Part shown: piece after piece, positions 45,186 to 57,798 of the stretch
Layout of the letters: the number at the start of each line of letters is the position of its first letter
How positions within the stretch are numbered: position 1 is the first letter of the stretch
NCBI GenBank assembly: GCA_019454045.1
Contig: SKCR01047752.1
Coordinates: 58,368 to 122,367, forward strand
DNA from: Zanthoxylum bungeanum
Lineage: Eukaryota; Streptophyta; Magnoliopsida; Sapindales; Rutaceae
Reading direction: 5' to 3'
DNA: 64,000 bases
Position numbers and translations under genes: made by a program
The notes under the pieces: generated by a model
What the model was told of the DNA's origin: nothing
The model's database searches: none
What the model saw: only the letters and a program-made list of their open reading frames with translations

Positions 45186-45440
45186 TACCATGGGCCTCAC
45201 AAGATCATCTATGGGTGGGCCCCACACCTGGGCATTAGTATTATCCAAGAGCGAGCACATACCAAACCCACACGATCCGTATTTAATTCTAAAAATTGAT
45301 ATAATTGGTACGCCTTAAACACTTGACTTCAAGACTGAATGTGTAGCATAGTTGCCACTAGGTTATAACATATTTCTTATCATAATATGTAAATAATATA
45401 TATATGTGTGTTTGTGTGTGTGAGTAATAATAATATATAA

Positions 45441-45472
<32 letters not shown>

Positions 45473-45493
45473 ATAATAATAATAATAATAATA
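45441..45493. repeat. Microsatellite (TG)13 followed by (TAA)n
   Basis: TG repeats 13 times at 45441-45466, then TATA and about seven TAA units to about 45493. The rest of 45191-45850 holds no gene, only AT-rich sequence and the 'attcggtcggt'-type motifs described under the CACTA relic. Confidence 0.95.
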
Positions 45494-45863
45494 ATTAATA
45501 TTATATTTTTTCCTAATTTTAATTTTTTTAATTTTACCGACTCACCGTTATTCGGTCAGTAAAATGATTCATTTTTTATTTTTCGTAATTGATATTCTTT
45601 TAGCAACTGAATAAATATTCGGTCGTTATTTATCAATTACCAACCGAAATTTCGATTGGTAATTATTGGCGGCATAAACTTGCACTAAATTAATCTCTTG
45701 CATCGTATTACTAATCGACTATCGACTGAATATTCAATCGATAATTGGTTAGAAATCATTTTTTTCCTTTTTGATCGGTATTCAGTTGATAAATACCAAA
45801 AAATTACCGACCAAAATAGTGTGTCGATAATTTTGGTCGTTAATTCCATATTTGCTTGTAGTT

Positions 45864-46644
45864 TTTGGCCAAATTTTATCACAGATGTATGACTATATTT
45901 TTACCAAGAATCAAGCTTCCTTTGTAAGCTTGGAATATTTTATAATATTTAATAATAAATAAATATTAAATTAATTAACTTTTAATTAATTAAATAATTA
46001 TTCATTTGACGTGTGTCGAAATTCTAATGTGTATACACCTTTGATACAAAAATACCCTACAAGTGTAATGTTACAGATAATTCATATTATTCGTAATAAA
46101 TTTCCCTATTGCTCTACGAGTGTAATAAATTATCCTAATATTCTACGAGCATACTTTATTAGTGAGACTCTTTAGATTCATGAGTATCTGTTATGGAACA
46201 TATTCTATGTCTATAATTTGCCCACTCAAAAATTATGACAACCACAGGTAACCGTGATAAACCATGTAAGTCGAATTATAGGCATATCTTATAGTCCCTC
46301 TGTCATAGGCCAACTGAATTACACAAGAGATATAAAATAGAACGTCAAATCTCCGCTATGAACAAATTATATATATATGTGACTACAGATTTTAATGTGT
46401 GTCCCTCTGTCATAGGCCAACTGGAATGTACCGCGGCTACAGATTTTAAAGAACATAAAGTGGATGCCTATATCCTGCACACGGGACTGACGGATGCTCT
46501 CTGACTACATCACAGGATATTATATGCATCGGTCCACAACCAATGAACTGGCAAAGGTCTTGTCTAGATAAACCAGAGATGTGACTGTTGTCAATGAGTG
46601 GAGGATCACTCTTACATGCACTGTGATGTCTCAAGTCAAAGGAC
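45864..46644. other. Unassigned AT-rich repeat-like sequence
   Basis: No coding signal. A 23-bp direct repeat starting 'gtccctctgtcataggcc' occurs at 46294 and 46401, inside a larger tandem duplication of about 107 bp. The style ('ccagagatgtgactgttgtc') resembles an old copia-type LTR or internal margin, but no terminus, PBS or PPT can be placed. It could be the distal part of the split copia element. Confidence 0.35.
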
Positions 46645-46956
46645 TAGGAGGAGACCTAGTTATGGACAACCATTCGTTAATGAGAGCCTAAGCCTAAAGT
46701 ATTTGACTAAGGTTCAAAAGTGTTTAATGAAAAGGTACATCTCACCTTGGCCCACTTGGACGCTCCTAAATATTTCCTAGCCCATCTCAAATAACCATGA
46801 TTACCGATGTTCCAATTCGTCATTTTTAGACAATGGCTCGATCCCAATATTAAGTTTAGTAATTTTGTAAATGGGTGGAATTTGTCTTTTAATGATAGAG
46901 AAGAACTAAAATAGCCACGGTTTACCCTTTTAGTATATGAGAGAATGGGTTTGTAC
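46645..46956 (+). mobile_element. T element relic, leader part (left of copia insertion)
   Basis: Homologous on the plus strand to about 4180-4880 of the plus-strand T leader: 'gagacctagttatgg', 'gagagcctaagcc', 'caatggctcgatcc', 'gagagaatgggt'. It stops at the target duplication TGTAC (46952-46956) of the complete copia element and continues at 57277. Confidence 0.7.
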
Positions 46957-49083
46957 TGTTGGATAATATGACCTATAGCGTCACTATTTGTATAGATCAC
47001 GGTGTTGTTGTACAAATTAACTATGTGACAAGGAAATTGCACTCTCATCATTTGTGATTAGATCACCATATATGTATAAATGAAGAGAGGTCCATATGAT
47101 TAGTTCCTGGATTGAGATGATATGAGACAGTATCAGTCCACGAAGGATTAATCATTAAATATCCCTAACCGGAGTATTATCGAGACAGGACATCGATAAT
47201 GCGGAATAGGCTAGTATTGCACTTGTGCGCGTTGTGAGGGCACAACGGCATAGTTCTCATATATTTAAGTATTGGATACTTATACAAGTGCGATAGGAGG
47301 TTGTGTTTCACCGATGGTGCGGGAAACAGCTTCGCTCTGGATAGACCCCTCGGAATCCCATTGGTATTATGACTATGTGTCTATGGGAGGCCGAAATCAA
47401 GGTAGGTGTGTATAGTCTTAACCTGAGACTTGCATCGCTAATACTTGCGATAATCGGTAGACTTTGGTCTTGGTGGTAAAGGGCTTTAACCGGTTCTGCG
47501 TACACCGCTTCTGGGTTTATCAGAGAGTCGTAGTGTATTGGGTGTGATGTCGAGACGGAAGTATCACTTCAGTCATAGTGGAGATGATGTCATGCAGGAT
47601 ATGGTATTAGTGCTCTTAAGTGCTGGCCGGCCATCGGGATATTATGACAAGGTCATGTATATCTGATTATAGAGACTAGTTACCAGACATCCGACATGTG
47701 CTTCGGACGGGGCAGACACTTATCCAGCCCCAGCCCTAGCACGTGACTATCCGATACTGGGCCGATATACACAATACTACGGTATACTATGCTTGATCAG
47801 ATCTATATATTCCTGTAAGAATATTTCTGGAGAATTGGGTAGGCATGGCGCTTTGCTAGAAGCCAACCTTGTCTTGTAAATCGGTATAAACGTGGTACGA
47901 GGTACTTACGTGTTCGGATAGTCCGACGACCGTATTTACTGCCAACATATCCGGAGATCTCATGGGTCGCTTCCTGAAGATTCACCGATGATGTATAACT
48001 CGCACTTTAATTAATCTGGGATTAATTAGAAGAAAGAGAAAATTAATCTGGGATTAATCACGGAGATATTTTATCTGAGATAAAATATTAATTAAAGAAA
48101 GAGAACGATTAATTTGGAATTAATCGATAAAATAATATATTATATATATTATTAGAAATTGGATTTCGACGCGGAATTAAAATTAGATTTTAATTCGGGC
48201 GAACGAATTAATTTAGAATTAATTCGTTAGCGACGTGAATAGTGATTTCACTAGGCGTAATCATTTAATAACGACGCGACGGAAAATTCGTTAATTTGGA
48301 ATTAGCGAACCCGAGCCCGAGAGTGATTGCGAGCGCATTCGTATTTCGAATTCGAACGCGGCACGCAAGTCACATCAAGCGTCAAATCACTACTCGCATC
48401 AATCGTCAAATCACTTGTCACTTTGAGTGATGTGATATGACATGTTGTCACTTTATTAAAGTGACTTGATGTGAATAGTGATAGATGATTGAAAAGCACT
48501 TTTTTGCTTTTTGACTTTTGCTTTTTTGAAAAGTAAAAGGAATTGTTTTAATAGAAATAAAAAGTGGTAAAAGGTATTATTATTATTATTAATTTTTGAA
48601 ATTAAAATATATAAACCTAATTACACTTTTTCTTTCTCTCTCTCTCCTTTTACGCACTCTCTTTTCCCTCTCTTTTCATCTTCCTCTTCTCACGGCTTCA
48701 AGCCGATTTCTTCACAAATGTTTTGGTTTGACCGAATCAAGGGGGAAGCAAGGAAGAAGACTTAGTGCTAGCACACCATGAGTGATACATAGGTGATAGG
48801 GAAACAAATTTATGAGCTTGGAATCAATTTTTGAAGCTTGGAGCTTGGAACTTCCATGGTGTTCATCAATGGCCGGCCATGGAGGAGACAAAAACCAGTG
48901 AAACCGAGCAGCCCACTGCATGAGGACGCCACTGCCGAGCATGAAGGGAGGCAGAAAACGCATCTTCTTCGTTGCATCTCAAACCGTTCAATGTGAGTTA
49001 TGTTTCCGCCTTACTCCTTTGATGTGTTCATACTCGTTTTTATGCATGATTTATGATTCTTGGGACTTGATTGAAACTCAACA
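46957..49083 (+). repeat. 5' LTR of the complete copia element
   Basis: TGTTGGATAATATG...GAAACTCAACA. TATA box TATATAAA at 48608-48615, followed by a 'ctttctctctctctcc' tract, typical of plant promoters. Donor-like GTGAGT at 48993-48998. Immediately downstream is the PBS TGGTATCTTGAGC (49085-49097). Confidence 0.92.
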
Positions 49084-52000
49084 ATGGTATCTTGAGCTAT
49101 TGGTTGCATAAAACGAATTAGGGTTCTTGAGCAAAATTTGGGGCTTTTTTATTTAAGCATGATTTTGACAAATTGTTTGTTTAAGAATGCTTGTATATGA
49201 ATTAATTAGAGTTATATGTAATCAATTTGATGAAAAATTAATTGGATTGATTTTCCCCAATTTGCTTAATGTTGGCCAAAACATTAATTTGGGTAAACTC
49301 AATTTGAGCATCAAATGATTAAATTGTTTAGTATAGTATGCTTGAATGAGGTTGAATTGATGTTGTGCATAATCAATTTCATGAAATTTGGTTGGATCCA
49401 TTTTTCCCCAAATTTTGGGCATGACAAATTTGGGTAAACTTGATTTTGAGCATGTTTAATGAAATTGGATGATTTAGAATGCTTAAATGTTGTTTAATTG
49501 ATGATTGATTAGATCAATTTGATGAAAAGTGTTTGGAACAATTTTTCCCCAATTTGCTTGTGATGGCCGAATTTGGCAAGTGCCCTATTGTCTTGTTTTT
49601 TTTTATTTTTTGTTCATTGGATGACTTAGAAATCATTTGGGGATGTTGAATTTATGTTTGATTGGGATCAATTGGATTGAATTTGATTTGGGAATAATTT
49701 CCCTCTTTGGCCGAGACTTTAGCATGTATTAAATTGGGTTTGATTTTGATTTAATTATGTTGGACATGATTAATTGATGTTAAGCATGATTAATTGGACA
49801 AATTTGATGTTTTGGAAACTTTGATTTGGGCAATTAATAATGCTATACACTTTAGGTAATTTAATTGGAAATTTGGAATTTTTGGAATTAAATTATTCGG
49901 CTTAAAATTGGATTTGGGCTTTTTAAGTTGTTATTGGGTTTATTGGACTTTGTTGTACAAAGTTGGTTTAGGCCAAAATTGGTTGGATCCAATTAGGCCC
50001 AAAACCGCTTCCAAAAGGCCCAAATGCAACTATAAACCTTTAACGTTTAATTGGGCCTAATGGGCCTAAATTAATTTATGGGCTTATGGGGTAACTCCCG
50101 GATTGGACTTTGGTTGCGGGTTTGACCCGAGTTGACCAAAAGTCCACGCCTCAAGAAATTAATTAAAAGCCCATTGGACTTTAATTAAATTAATATTGGA
50201 TATTAATCGGGCTTTGAGACCCGTAGCGATTAAATTTGGAATTTAAATCGTAAAGGTTTATTTTATAAGTGTGTAATATTTAATTTGGAATTAAATAATG
50301 AATTAAAATTAAATGCGTATTAAATTGGATTTAATTATGTAATTTAATTTAATTCGTAGAAATCGTACTTTGAGTACGTGTTCGCAATACGAGTTTGACT
50401 CGAACAAAATCAAATCTTTGTTTGAACATTGGATGATCACTAATTATCAAGATTAATTAATTTGATTAGATTAGATTGATTGATAACATGCTTGTATGAA
50501 TACATGGTTGTGATGTTTGAATAATGAATATCGGATGGATGGATATTAGCTGGGTGGGGCGATTTTGGAAATTGTAATAAATTTGATTTATTAAATTGGA
50601 CCTGCGTGTCCAGCCTTATCTCCTATTTCTTTGTATTCTCTTCTCACCTATTCCCCTCTATGTATATGAGGTTTCTTTAGAAGTGTAGTACGGGTAAGAA
50701 GAGGTAGAAGAAATATTTGTGCTAGCTGGAGAGAGAAAGAGAGAGATTTGATCTAGGATCAATGTAAAATATCCATCCGCATATCATTATTATTTTACAT
50801 ATGCGCTTTATTATGTGTTTAGAATGCATGTTTAAGGGTGTATGATGATGAGACCTTAACAAAGATAATTAAAATTGGTAGCCAATTTGCACGCGAAAAG
50901 CCCTCATAAAATATCATGCGTCTTTTCCTTCCATTGAGTGATTCTTGCTCAAGATCCTAGATTGGCATGGGTTGTTGGCCAAAGTCAAGCCCTTGTCCGT
51001 CAAAGATGTGTTTTAATCACGAGGCTTTGTTCCATATCGGTGTCGTGTCCAAGTTGTGGTTTGTTGGCCAAAGTCAAGACCATTTCTTGTCCATTTACAT
51101 TGATTACAAAGCTTCCATGTCAATGGGTCCGCGCTTGACTGGGATCACTAGGTTTGTTGTGCCAAAGCCAAGGCCTAGTTGATTCAGAGGAAAAAGGTTA
51201 GGGTATACATTCGATGTATAGGCATATATAAGATATATGTTTGGGACTTGGATGTCCACCTACTGGATCTAGGAGTTGGATGAGATCCAATTGATCTTCG
51301 AGATCTACCTAGTTAATTATCATACAATTTGTTGGCCAAAGTCAAGATTGTGTGATATTTAATGGGATCCTAGCCCACTAGGAAACACGGTTTCCCGAGT
51401 ACTCGACAGAGGGTTAGAGGCTCGACGAAAAATAGTGGGAGGCAAGAATTGAATTTGCAATACTCGTTCAATTACTCGCCATAAGCGCTCATTTAAATTA
51501 TTTCGTCATTAGATTAAATGTTAGTTAGAGTAATATTTAAATTGTTGTTTTAATAAACAGTTGGACTGTATTATACTTGATTATATATAATTGGATTATA
51601 TCAATCAATATATTTGAATTAATTAATTTCAGTTTACAGTTGATTTTATAATTGGATTATAATAATCAATGTAATTGAGGTTAATTAATTTGGATTATAT
51701 TTGATTATATAGTTGGACTATTATAATCATTATAATATGTATAGTACCACTAATCGTTGATTAAATAGTTGGACTATTGTAATCAAGATAAAATTGAAAA
51801 GTTGGATATTTAAAATATAATCTGGGATTAAAATATTTTAAATAATTTAATTTTCAAATTGGGAATAAATAATAGGTTACTTTATTTGATAAAATAACTT
51901 ATTATACCTTAAGCTCAAAATTAAGCAAAATAAGTAGAGCATAAAATCTTTGGAAGATTTATGTGATGATGACTTTAGTGCTTAATTTAATATACTTGTC

Positions 52001-52490
52001 ATAAATCTAATTTTAGATTTAAGAAGTATTAAAATTGCAATTTATAATTCTTGGAGAATTAATTGACTATTCTAGAGGAGATAAAGTCAAAGTTTGCAAT
52101 TGGGCATGTAGCACGAGGTACACATCGTTTCGATATTCTAAAAACCCAAGGCTTGGCCTAAGGTTTCTGAAATATTGAAAAGGATAATAGACATATCCCA
52201 AAGTGACTACCATTTGGATATGGCAGACACGAAGGAATTAAAGAAAGGGCAAGGCTCTTACTTGAAAATGTTTGTCTTAGTTATGTTCACACTAGTATTG
52301 AAGTTAGATTTTAAATACTTAGTGTGGTACATAAAATATATGTATTGATGTTCAGAATCTGCTTTGAGTAGGATACTGACTTCAAGCTGAGATTGCTCTG
52401 CGAATCGGAAACGGGATGAAAGTCGCTGTTTCGACCGTAGATACCTAAGTTTAGGAACTACCCTTCGGGTGTGTACTTAAATTAGGAACT
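49084..52490 (+). other. Leader and gag-equivalent zone of the complete copia element (non-coding)
   Basis: PBS at 49085, then about 2.4 kb of AT-rich leader homologous to 1-1074 (reversed) and to the leader of the right-edge element. Four copies of TTGGCCAAAGTCAAG or a close variant lie at 50975, 51064, 51157 and 51332. Where gag should be (after about 51550) I see only AT-rich sequence with repeated 'gttggactatt' and 'attggattata' segments, and a 'gcatgtagcacgaggtacac' stretch. No gag motif is recognisable. Confidence 0.65.
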
Positions 52491-55134
52491 GTTATAATGT
52501 AACTAGTTTGACTAGAGACATTATCTCTATATCAGTGTTTAATCCGTTGCGGATAAACCTTTATATTCTAGAACACTAAAGTGTTTCATTATATAAAAAT
52601 GATACTGAGATAAACACATTAGATGTGAATAAGAATTTATATTTTGATGAATATAATTAAAATCTCAAACATATAAATGACAAATAAATAGCTCAAATTG
52701 ATTTGATCAAAAGAGACTTATTTGTGGCATTGTTGTCTGTGACACAATTATACAAGACTCGTATATCCACACTTTTGAAGAGTGGATACTAGGATTGATT
52801 TGATTATTCAAATAAAGTCTACGAATCTAGTTTGTTAGGTAAAGTACCTAAAACACTGTTTACTTGGTAATAGTGTAAGTGCCACCGATCTGTTAGCCCT
52901 ATTCATGGTGAAGTAAGTGGGCCCATATCTAGTTAGGCTAGATGTGAACATGAATATTTCGTGACCTTAACGGATGTGGCATCACGTTATGGTTATGTGT
53001 TTCTTTTGAAGAACACAAATCAGAAACTTTTAGAGTTTCGACACGAAATAGACAAACAGATCGGCTATAGTATTATACCGTCACGGTAAGACCGTAATGG
53101 AAAATACTTAAGCAATAAGTTTCTTATATACTTGAAAGAGTATAGTATTCTTTCAAATGAGGACTCCTCCCGAGACACGTCAGTTAGACGGTGTGTCCGA
53201 ACTAAAACCGAATTTTGTTGGACATGATAAGGCTAATCACGAGTCGCTCTGAGCTACTGTTTCCTTCAATAGGATATGTACTAACAGTGCAAAACTTATT
53301 TAGAATAAGGTTCCATAATAATCTGTTTGACAGATTACATATTAGATATGAACGGGAAAGAAACCGGGTTTCTCATTCCTGACAATTTGGGTATGCCAGG
53401 CATAACGTTTGGATGATACCAAACTGAAAGAACCCAAATTGGATAAGTGTCAATTGTAGGCTATCCTAGGGATACCATAAGTATTGTATTTATACATCTC
53501 ACCAGAGAACAATTAGATTGTTGCTCACCATGCGGTTTTTCCTGAGAGGAATACAGACATGCAGTGGTAAGTGGGAGGATAGTAAAACTCGATGAAAATC
53601 GGAGTAATACTATTCAAGGCACCTATTCCTAATGGAACATAAATAGTTCATCAATGATGAAACTATTCCATTAATCTTCGAGTACACAAGAACCGCGTAG
53701 ATCGGAGAGAGTCAGAAAACAACCTGGGGTATGGGTTTCTGATCTCACCTCATAAAGATGTTAATCTTTTAAGGTATACCAACTGATTACGTATGAGGTA
53801 GTGATACAAGGTATCGACTCCCTATTATGACAAAGTGTCATGAGTCCAAAATGGATTCCATGTATATCAACAAGTTTGGATACTAGTTGATGTACCATAA
53901 GGCATTGTGCCTATTGGTACTTTATAAGTCTTCAAGGAAGACATACATGGAAGGCAACATACCAACGTACTAAGCTAGGCTTGTAAAGAAAAGGTAGAGT
54001 TATCAACATTATGTTGATTCCGAAGAAACCTTTTACCTGTTGCCATTGTAAATCCATTTGGATAATGCTTGCTAAAGCTGTGTATTTCATTTATGAAATA
54101 TGACAGCTTAACGGAAAATCGCTTTCCTGAAAAGGAAACCTTTCGGAGGATGTTTATAACATCCTGTCGGTTTTATCGTACCATAACAAGCAAACAAGGT
54201 TTGCAGGTTATTCGATCCATGTTTGGATTGAAGCAAGCATAGGTTCTAGGAATTATCGTTTTGATGTAATCATAATGGAGTATGATTTAATTCAAAAACG
54301 AAATGATTCTTGTGTATAAAAAAGGGTTAGTTGGAGTGCACTGACATGAATGTCATGTAAAATAATGATAATATGTCATTTCTTGGAAATGAAATTCCCA
54401 TAAAGCAATCGGTGAAAGCTTGGCTTTCATAAGAAATTCTCCGTAGAATTCTGGGGAGTAACAACCTTTATTCAAGAATAAAGATCTACTGGGATAGATT
54501 TGGAGTTGTTAACACTCTCTGGGAAATTGTACATTTAAAATGTACTTGATATGGTGTCTCATACGCTTTGAGCATATGGAGTCACAATCAGAACAATCCA
54601 AGTGATAGTCATTGGATTGAAGTTAAGGACATCTATTAGTATCTTAGAGAACTAAAGATGCTGTCTTAAATTATGGAGTAGGAGAACTTGAAGTGACTGG
54701 GATCACTGCTGCAAGTTTCCAAACGATTGAATAATACGGTACTATAAAGTTTGAACACTGGGACAGTGAGCTGGAAATATTCCGAGCAAGATAACTGTTG
54801 CCGAATAAACAACAAATGTGGATTATTGCTGCAGCTGAGGCAGCAATAGAAGCCATTTGGATCGATAATAAATCTAATTAGATTAGATATAGTTCTTTTA
54901 GCAGCTGAGCTAGGCGTCAGCATAGGCTAAGGAATTAAAGGTCTCATCGACGATCCAGATATATACTTCTATATTCATCTGATTCGTTCGGATCATACAT
55001 CGTGGCGATGTGATGATCGTATAAATCGCGTCAGAAGATAATTACTCAAATCCGTTGACGAAACCCTTTCCTCAGCAATTTGAGCGAACCGTACATAGTT
55101 CGGGTGTTAGACACTCGAGTGACTGGCTATGTGC
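52491..55134 (+). pseudogene. pol: Eroded copia pol of the complete element
   Basis: No frame exceeds 100 codons, but the nucleotide sequence is colinear with the minus-strand pol at 59550-62440. The pre-integrase zone matches at 52560-52790 ('cgtatatccacacttt'). Integrase matches at 52890-53170 ('gttatggttatgtgt', 'cgacacgaaatagacaaaca'), the hinge and reverse transcriptase zone at 53700-54480, and the RNase H end at 54835-55130 ('catagttcggg', 'gactggctatgtgcc'). Differences are dense, with many small indels. It encodes nothing functional. Confidence 0.75.
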
Positions 55135-55146
55135 CAAGTGGGAGAT
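55135..55146 (+). other. Polypurine tract of the complete copia element
   Basis: CAAGTGGGAGAT lies directly before the 3' LTR start TGTTGG (55147). The same tract in reverse is at 59536-59547. Confidence 0.85.
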
Positions 55147-57271
55147 TGTTGGATAATATGACCCATAGCGTCACTATTTGTACAGATCACGGTGTTGTTG
55201 TACAAATTAACTATGTGACAGGAAATTGCACTCTTATCATTTGTGATTAGATCACCATATATGTATAAATGAATAGAGGTCCATATGATTAGTTCCTGGA
55301 TTGAGATGATATGAGACAGTATCAGTCCACGAAGGATTAATCATTAATATCCTAACCGGAGTATTATCGAGACAGGACATCGATAATGCGGAATAGGCTA
55401 GTATTGCACTTGTGCGCGTTGTGAGGGCACAACGGCATAGTTCTCATATATTTAAGTATTGGATACTTATGCAAGTGCGATAGGAGGTTGTGTTTCACCG
55501 ATGGTACGGGAAACAGCTTCGCTCTGGATAGACCCCTCGGAATCCCATTGGTATTATGACTATGTGTCTATGGGAGGCCGAAATCAAGGTAGGTGTGTAT
55601 AGTCTTAACCTGAGACTTGCATCGCTAATACTTGCGATAATCGGTAGACTTTGGTCTTGGTGGTACAGGGCTTTAACCGGTTCTGCGTACACCGCTTCTG
55701 GGTTTATCAGAGAGTCGTAGTGTATTGGGTGTGATGTCGAGACGGAAGTATCACTTCAGTCATAGTGGAGATGATGTCAGTCACGCAGGATACGGTATTA
55801 GTGCTCTTAAGTGCTGGCCGGCCATCGGGATTATATGACAAGGTCATGTATATCTGATTATAGAGACTAGTTACCAGACATCCGACATGTGCTTCGGACG
55901 GGGCAGACACTTATCCAGCCCCAGCCCTAGCACGTGACTATCCGATACTGGGCCGATATACACAATACTACGGTATATTACGCTTGATACAGATCTATAT
56001 ATTCCTGTAAGAATATTTCTGGAGAATTGGGTAGGCATGGCGCTTTGCTAGAAGCCAACCTTGTCTTGTAAATCGGTATAAACGTGGTACGAGGTACTTA
56101 CGTGTTCGGATAGTCCGACGACCGTATTTACTACTGCCAACATATCCGGAGATCTCATGGGTCGCTTCCTGAAGATTCACCGATGATGTATAACTCGCAC
56201 TTTAATTAATCTGGGATTAATTAGAAGAGAGAGATTAATCTGGGATTAATCACGGAGATATTTTATCTGAGATAAAATATTAATTAAAGAGAGAGAACGA
56301 TTAATTTGGAATTAATCGATAAAATAATATATTTGATATATTATTAGAAATTGGATTTCGACGCGGAATTAAAATTAGATTTTAATTCGGGCGAACGAAT
56401 TAATTTAGAATTAATTCGTTAGCGACGTGAATAGTGATTTCACTAGGCGTAATCATTTAATAACGACGCGACGGAAAATTCGTTAATTTGGAATTAGCGA
56501 ACCCGAGCCCGAGAGTGATTGCGAGCGCATTCGTTTTCGAATTCGAACGCGGCACGCAAGTCACATCAAGCGTCAAATCACTATCGCATCAATCGTCAAA
56601 TCACTTGTCACTTTGAGTGATGTGATATGACATGTTGTCACTTTATTAAAGTGACTTGATGTGAATAGTGATAGATGATTGAAAAGCACTTTTTGCTTTT
56701 TGACTTTTGCTTTTTTGAAAAGTAAAAGGAATTGTTTTAATAGAAATAAAAAGTGGTAAAAGGTATTATTATTATTAATTTTGGAAATTAAAATATATAA
56801 ACCTAATTACACTTTTTCTTTCTCTCTCTCTCCTTTTACGCACTTCTCTTTTCCCTCTCTTTTCATCTTCCTCTTCTCACGACTTCAAGCCGATTTCTTC
56901 ACAAATGTTTCTGGTTTGACCGAATCAAGGGGGAAGCAAGGAAGAAGACTTAGTGCTAGCACACCATGAGTGATACATAGGTGATAGGGAAACGAATTTT
57001 TGAGCTTGGAATCAATTTTTGAAGCTTGGAGCTTGGAACTTCCATGGTGTTCATCAATGGCCGGCCATGGAGGAGACAAAAACCAGTGAAACCGAGCAGC
57101 CCATTGCATGAGGACGCCACTGCCGAGCATGAAGGGAGGCAGAAAATGCATCTTCTTCGTTGCATCTCAAACCGTTCAATGTGAGTTATGTTTCCGCCTT
57201 ACTCCTTTGATGTGTTCATACTCGTTTTTATGCATGATTGATGATTCTTGGGACTTGATTGAAACTCAACA
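55147..57271 (+). repeat. 3' LTR of the complete copia element
   Basis: Colinear with 46957-49083, with scattered single-base changes and small indels (for example an added 'gtca' near 55778 and an added 'act' near 56132). TATA box at 56794-56801, donor-like GTGAGT at 57181-57186. It ends CTCAACA, followed by TGTAC. Confidence 0.92.
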
Positions 57272-57568
57272 TGTACACCTATGTTGGTGCGCAAGCAAAG
57301 CCAAGACAAACCTAGGGCGGATATTGACTTACCACGTGTGCGAAAGAGAAAAGGTTGGAATGATGTATGTCTCCGTATGAACAAGCCTTGCATTCCATGC
57401 ATCTGACGTATACATGCATCACTCTATCACTTTATGAATAAAGCCATCATAGTGACGCATTGGGTTAGAGAGGAAGGCGGATTAGAGTGATGAAAGATCC
57501 TGAATAGACTAACTTGAAACCACCGTGCATAAATAAGCGGACCAATTATAAACCTTTATCAATGCTAT
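57272..57568 (+). mobile_element. T element relic, continuation of leader (right of copia insertion)
   Basis: Continues the leader interrupted at 46956. 'cttaccacgtgtgcg' and 'aaggttggaatgatg' align with 4928-4965 of the plus-strand T element, then 'gcattgggttagag' aligns with the stretch before its gag. Confidence 0.65.
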
Positions 57569-57798
57569 AGCGAATCAGAAAGCAATCTAGACAGTGGGGC
57601 CGAGACTAGTGAGAAGAGGCATGAAGAGCCTGAAAATAGAACAAGTGAAGAGATCTCTACTGCGGATAATGATGAAGAGGACATACAAGAATACGCTGTG
57701 GGAAAAATGGCCAAGTCCCAGGCCGAGGCCGAATTACATAATTTAAAAGAGAAAATGGAGACAGTGGCCCAAAAGATAAAGGGCAAAGATGATGATTC
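57569..57798 (+). pseudogene. gag: N-terminal gag fragment of the T relic
   Basis: Open for about 76 codons on the plus strand: SESESNLD, an acidic region, then EYAVGKMAKSQAEAELHNLK and METVAQKIKGKDD. This aligns with EYATGKMIGSQAEFQKLRDQ, VETVTRKMRGKHEE of the array gags. No ATG begins the frame. It is cut at 57798 by the copia LTR, so the capsid core is absent within this window; it should resume past the right edge if the insertion is simple. It is more diverged than any other gag here. Confidence 0.7.

Larger units (their letters stand above)
32379..45863. mobile_element. Probable CACTA-like DNA transposon relic, opened by nested insertions
   Basis: The left end CACCAAAAGAAAA (32379-32391) and the right end TTTGCTTGTAGTT (45851-45863) each differ at two of 13 positions from the common plant CACTA terminus CACTACAAGAAAA and its complement. 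Inside both ends are clustered 'attcggtcggtaat'-like subterminal motifs in both orientations (32403-32590 and 45530-45845). Without the T element (32602-43114) and the copia solo LTR (43202-45185) the relic would be about 1 kb, with no transposase. The flanking triplets are TTG and TTT, so the duplication is imperfect. Confidence 0.45.
46957..57271 (+). mobile_element. Complete copia (C) element with decayed interior
   Basis: 5' LTR 46957-49083, internal 49084-55146, 3' LTR 55147-57271, flanked by the perfect duplication TGTAC (46952-46956 and 57272-57276). The LTRs (2127 and 2125 bp) look about 98% alike by eye. A PBS (49085) and PPT (55135-55146) are present. The interior has no gag and only an eroded pol with stops in all frames, so this copy must have moved using proteins from another element. 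Confidence 0.92.

Noticed and set aside
50938..51182. Two overlapping 66-71 codon frames as a leader ORF of the copia element
   Set aside because: Frames are not preserved in the related leader at 63800-64000, and the similarity reflects the TTGGCCAAAGTCAAG repeat.
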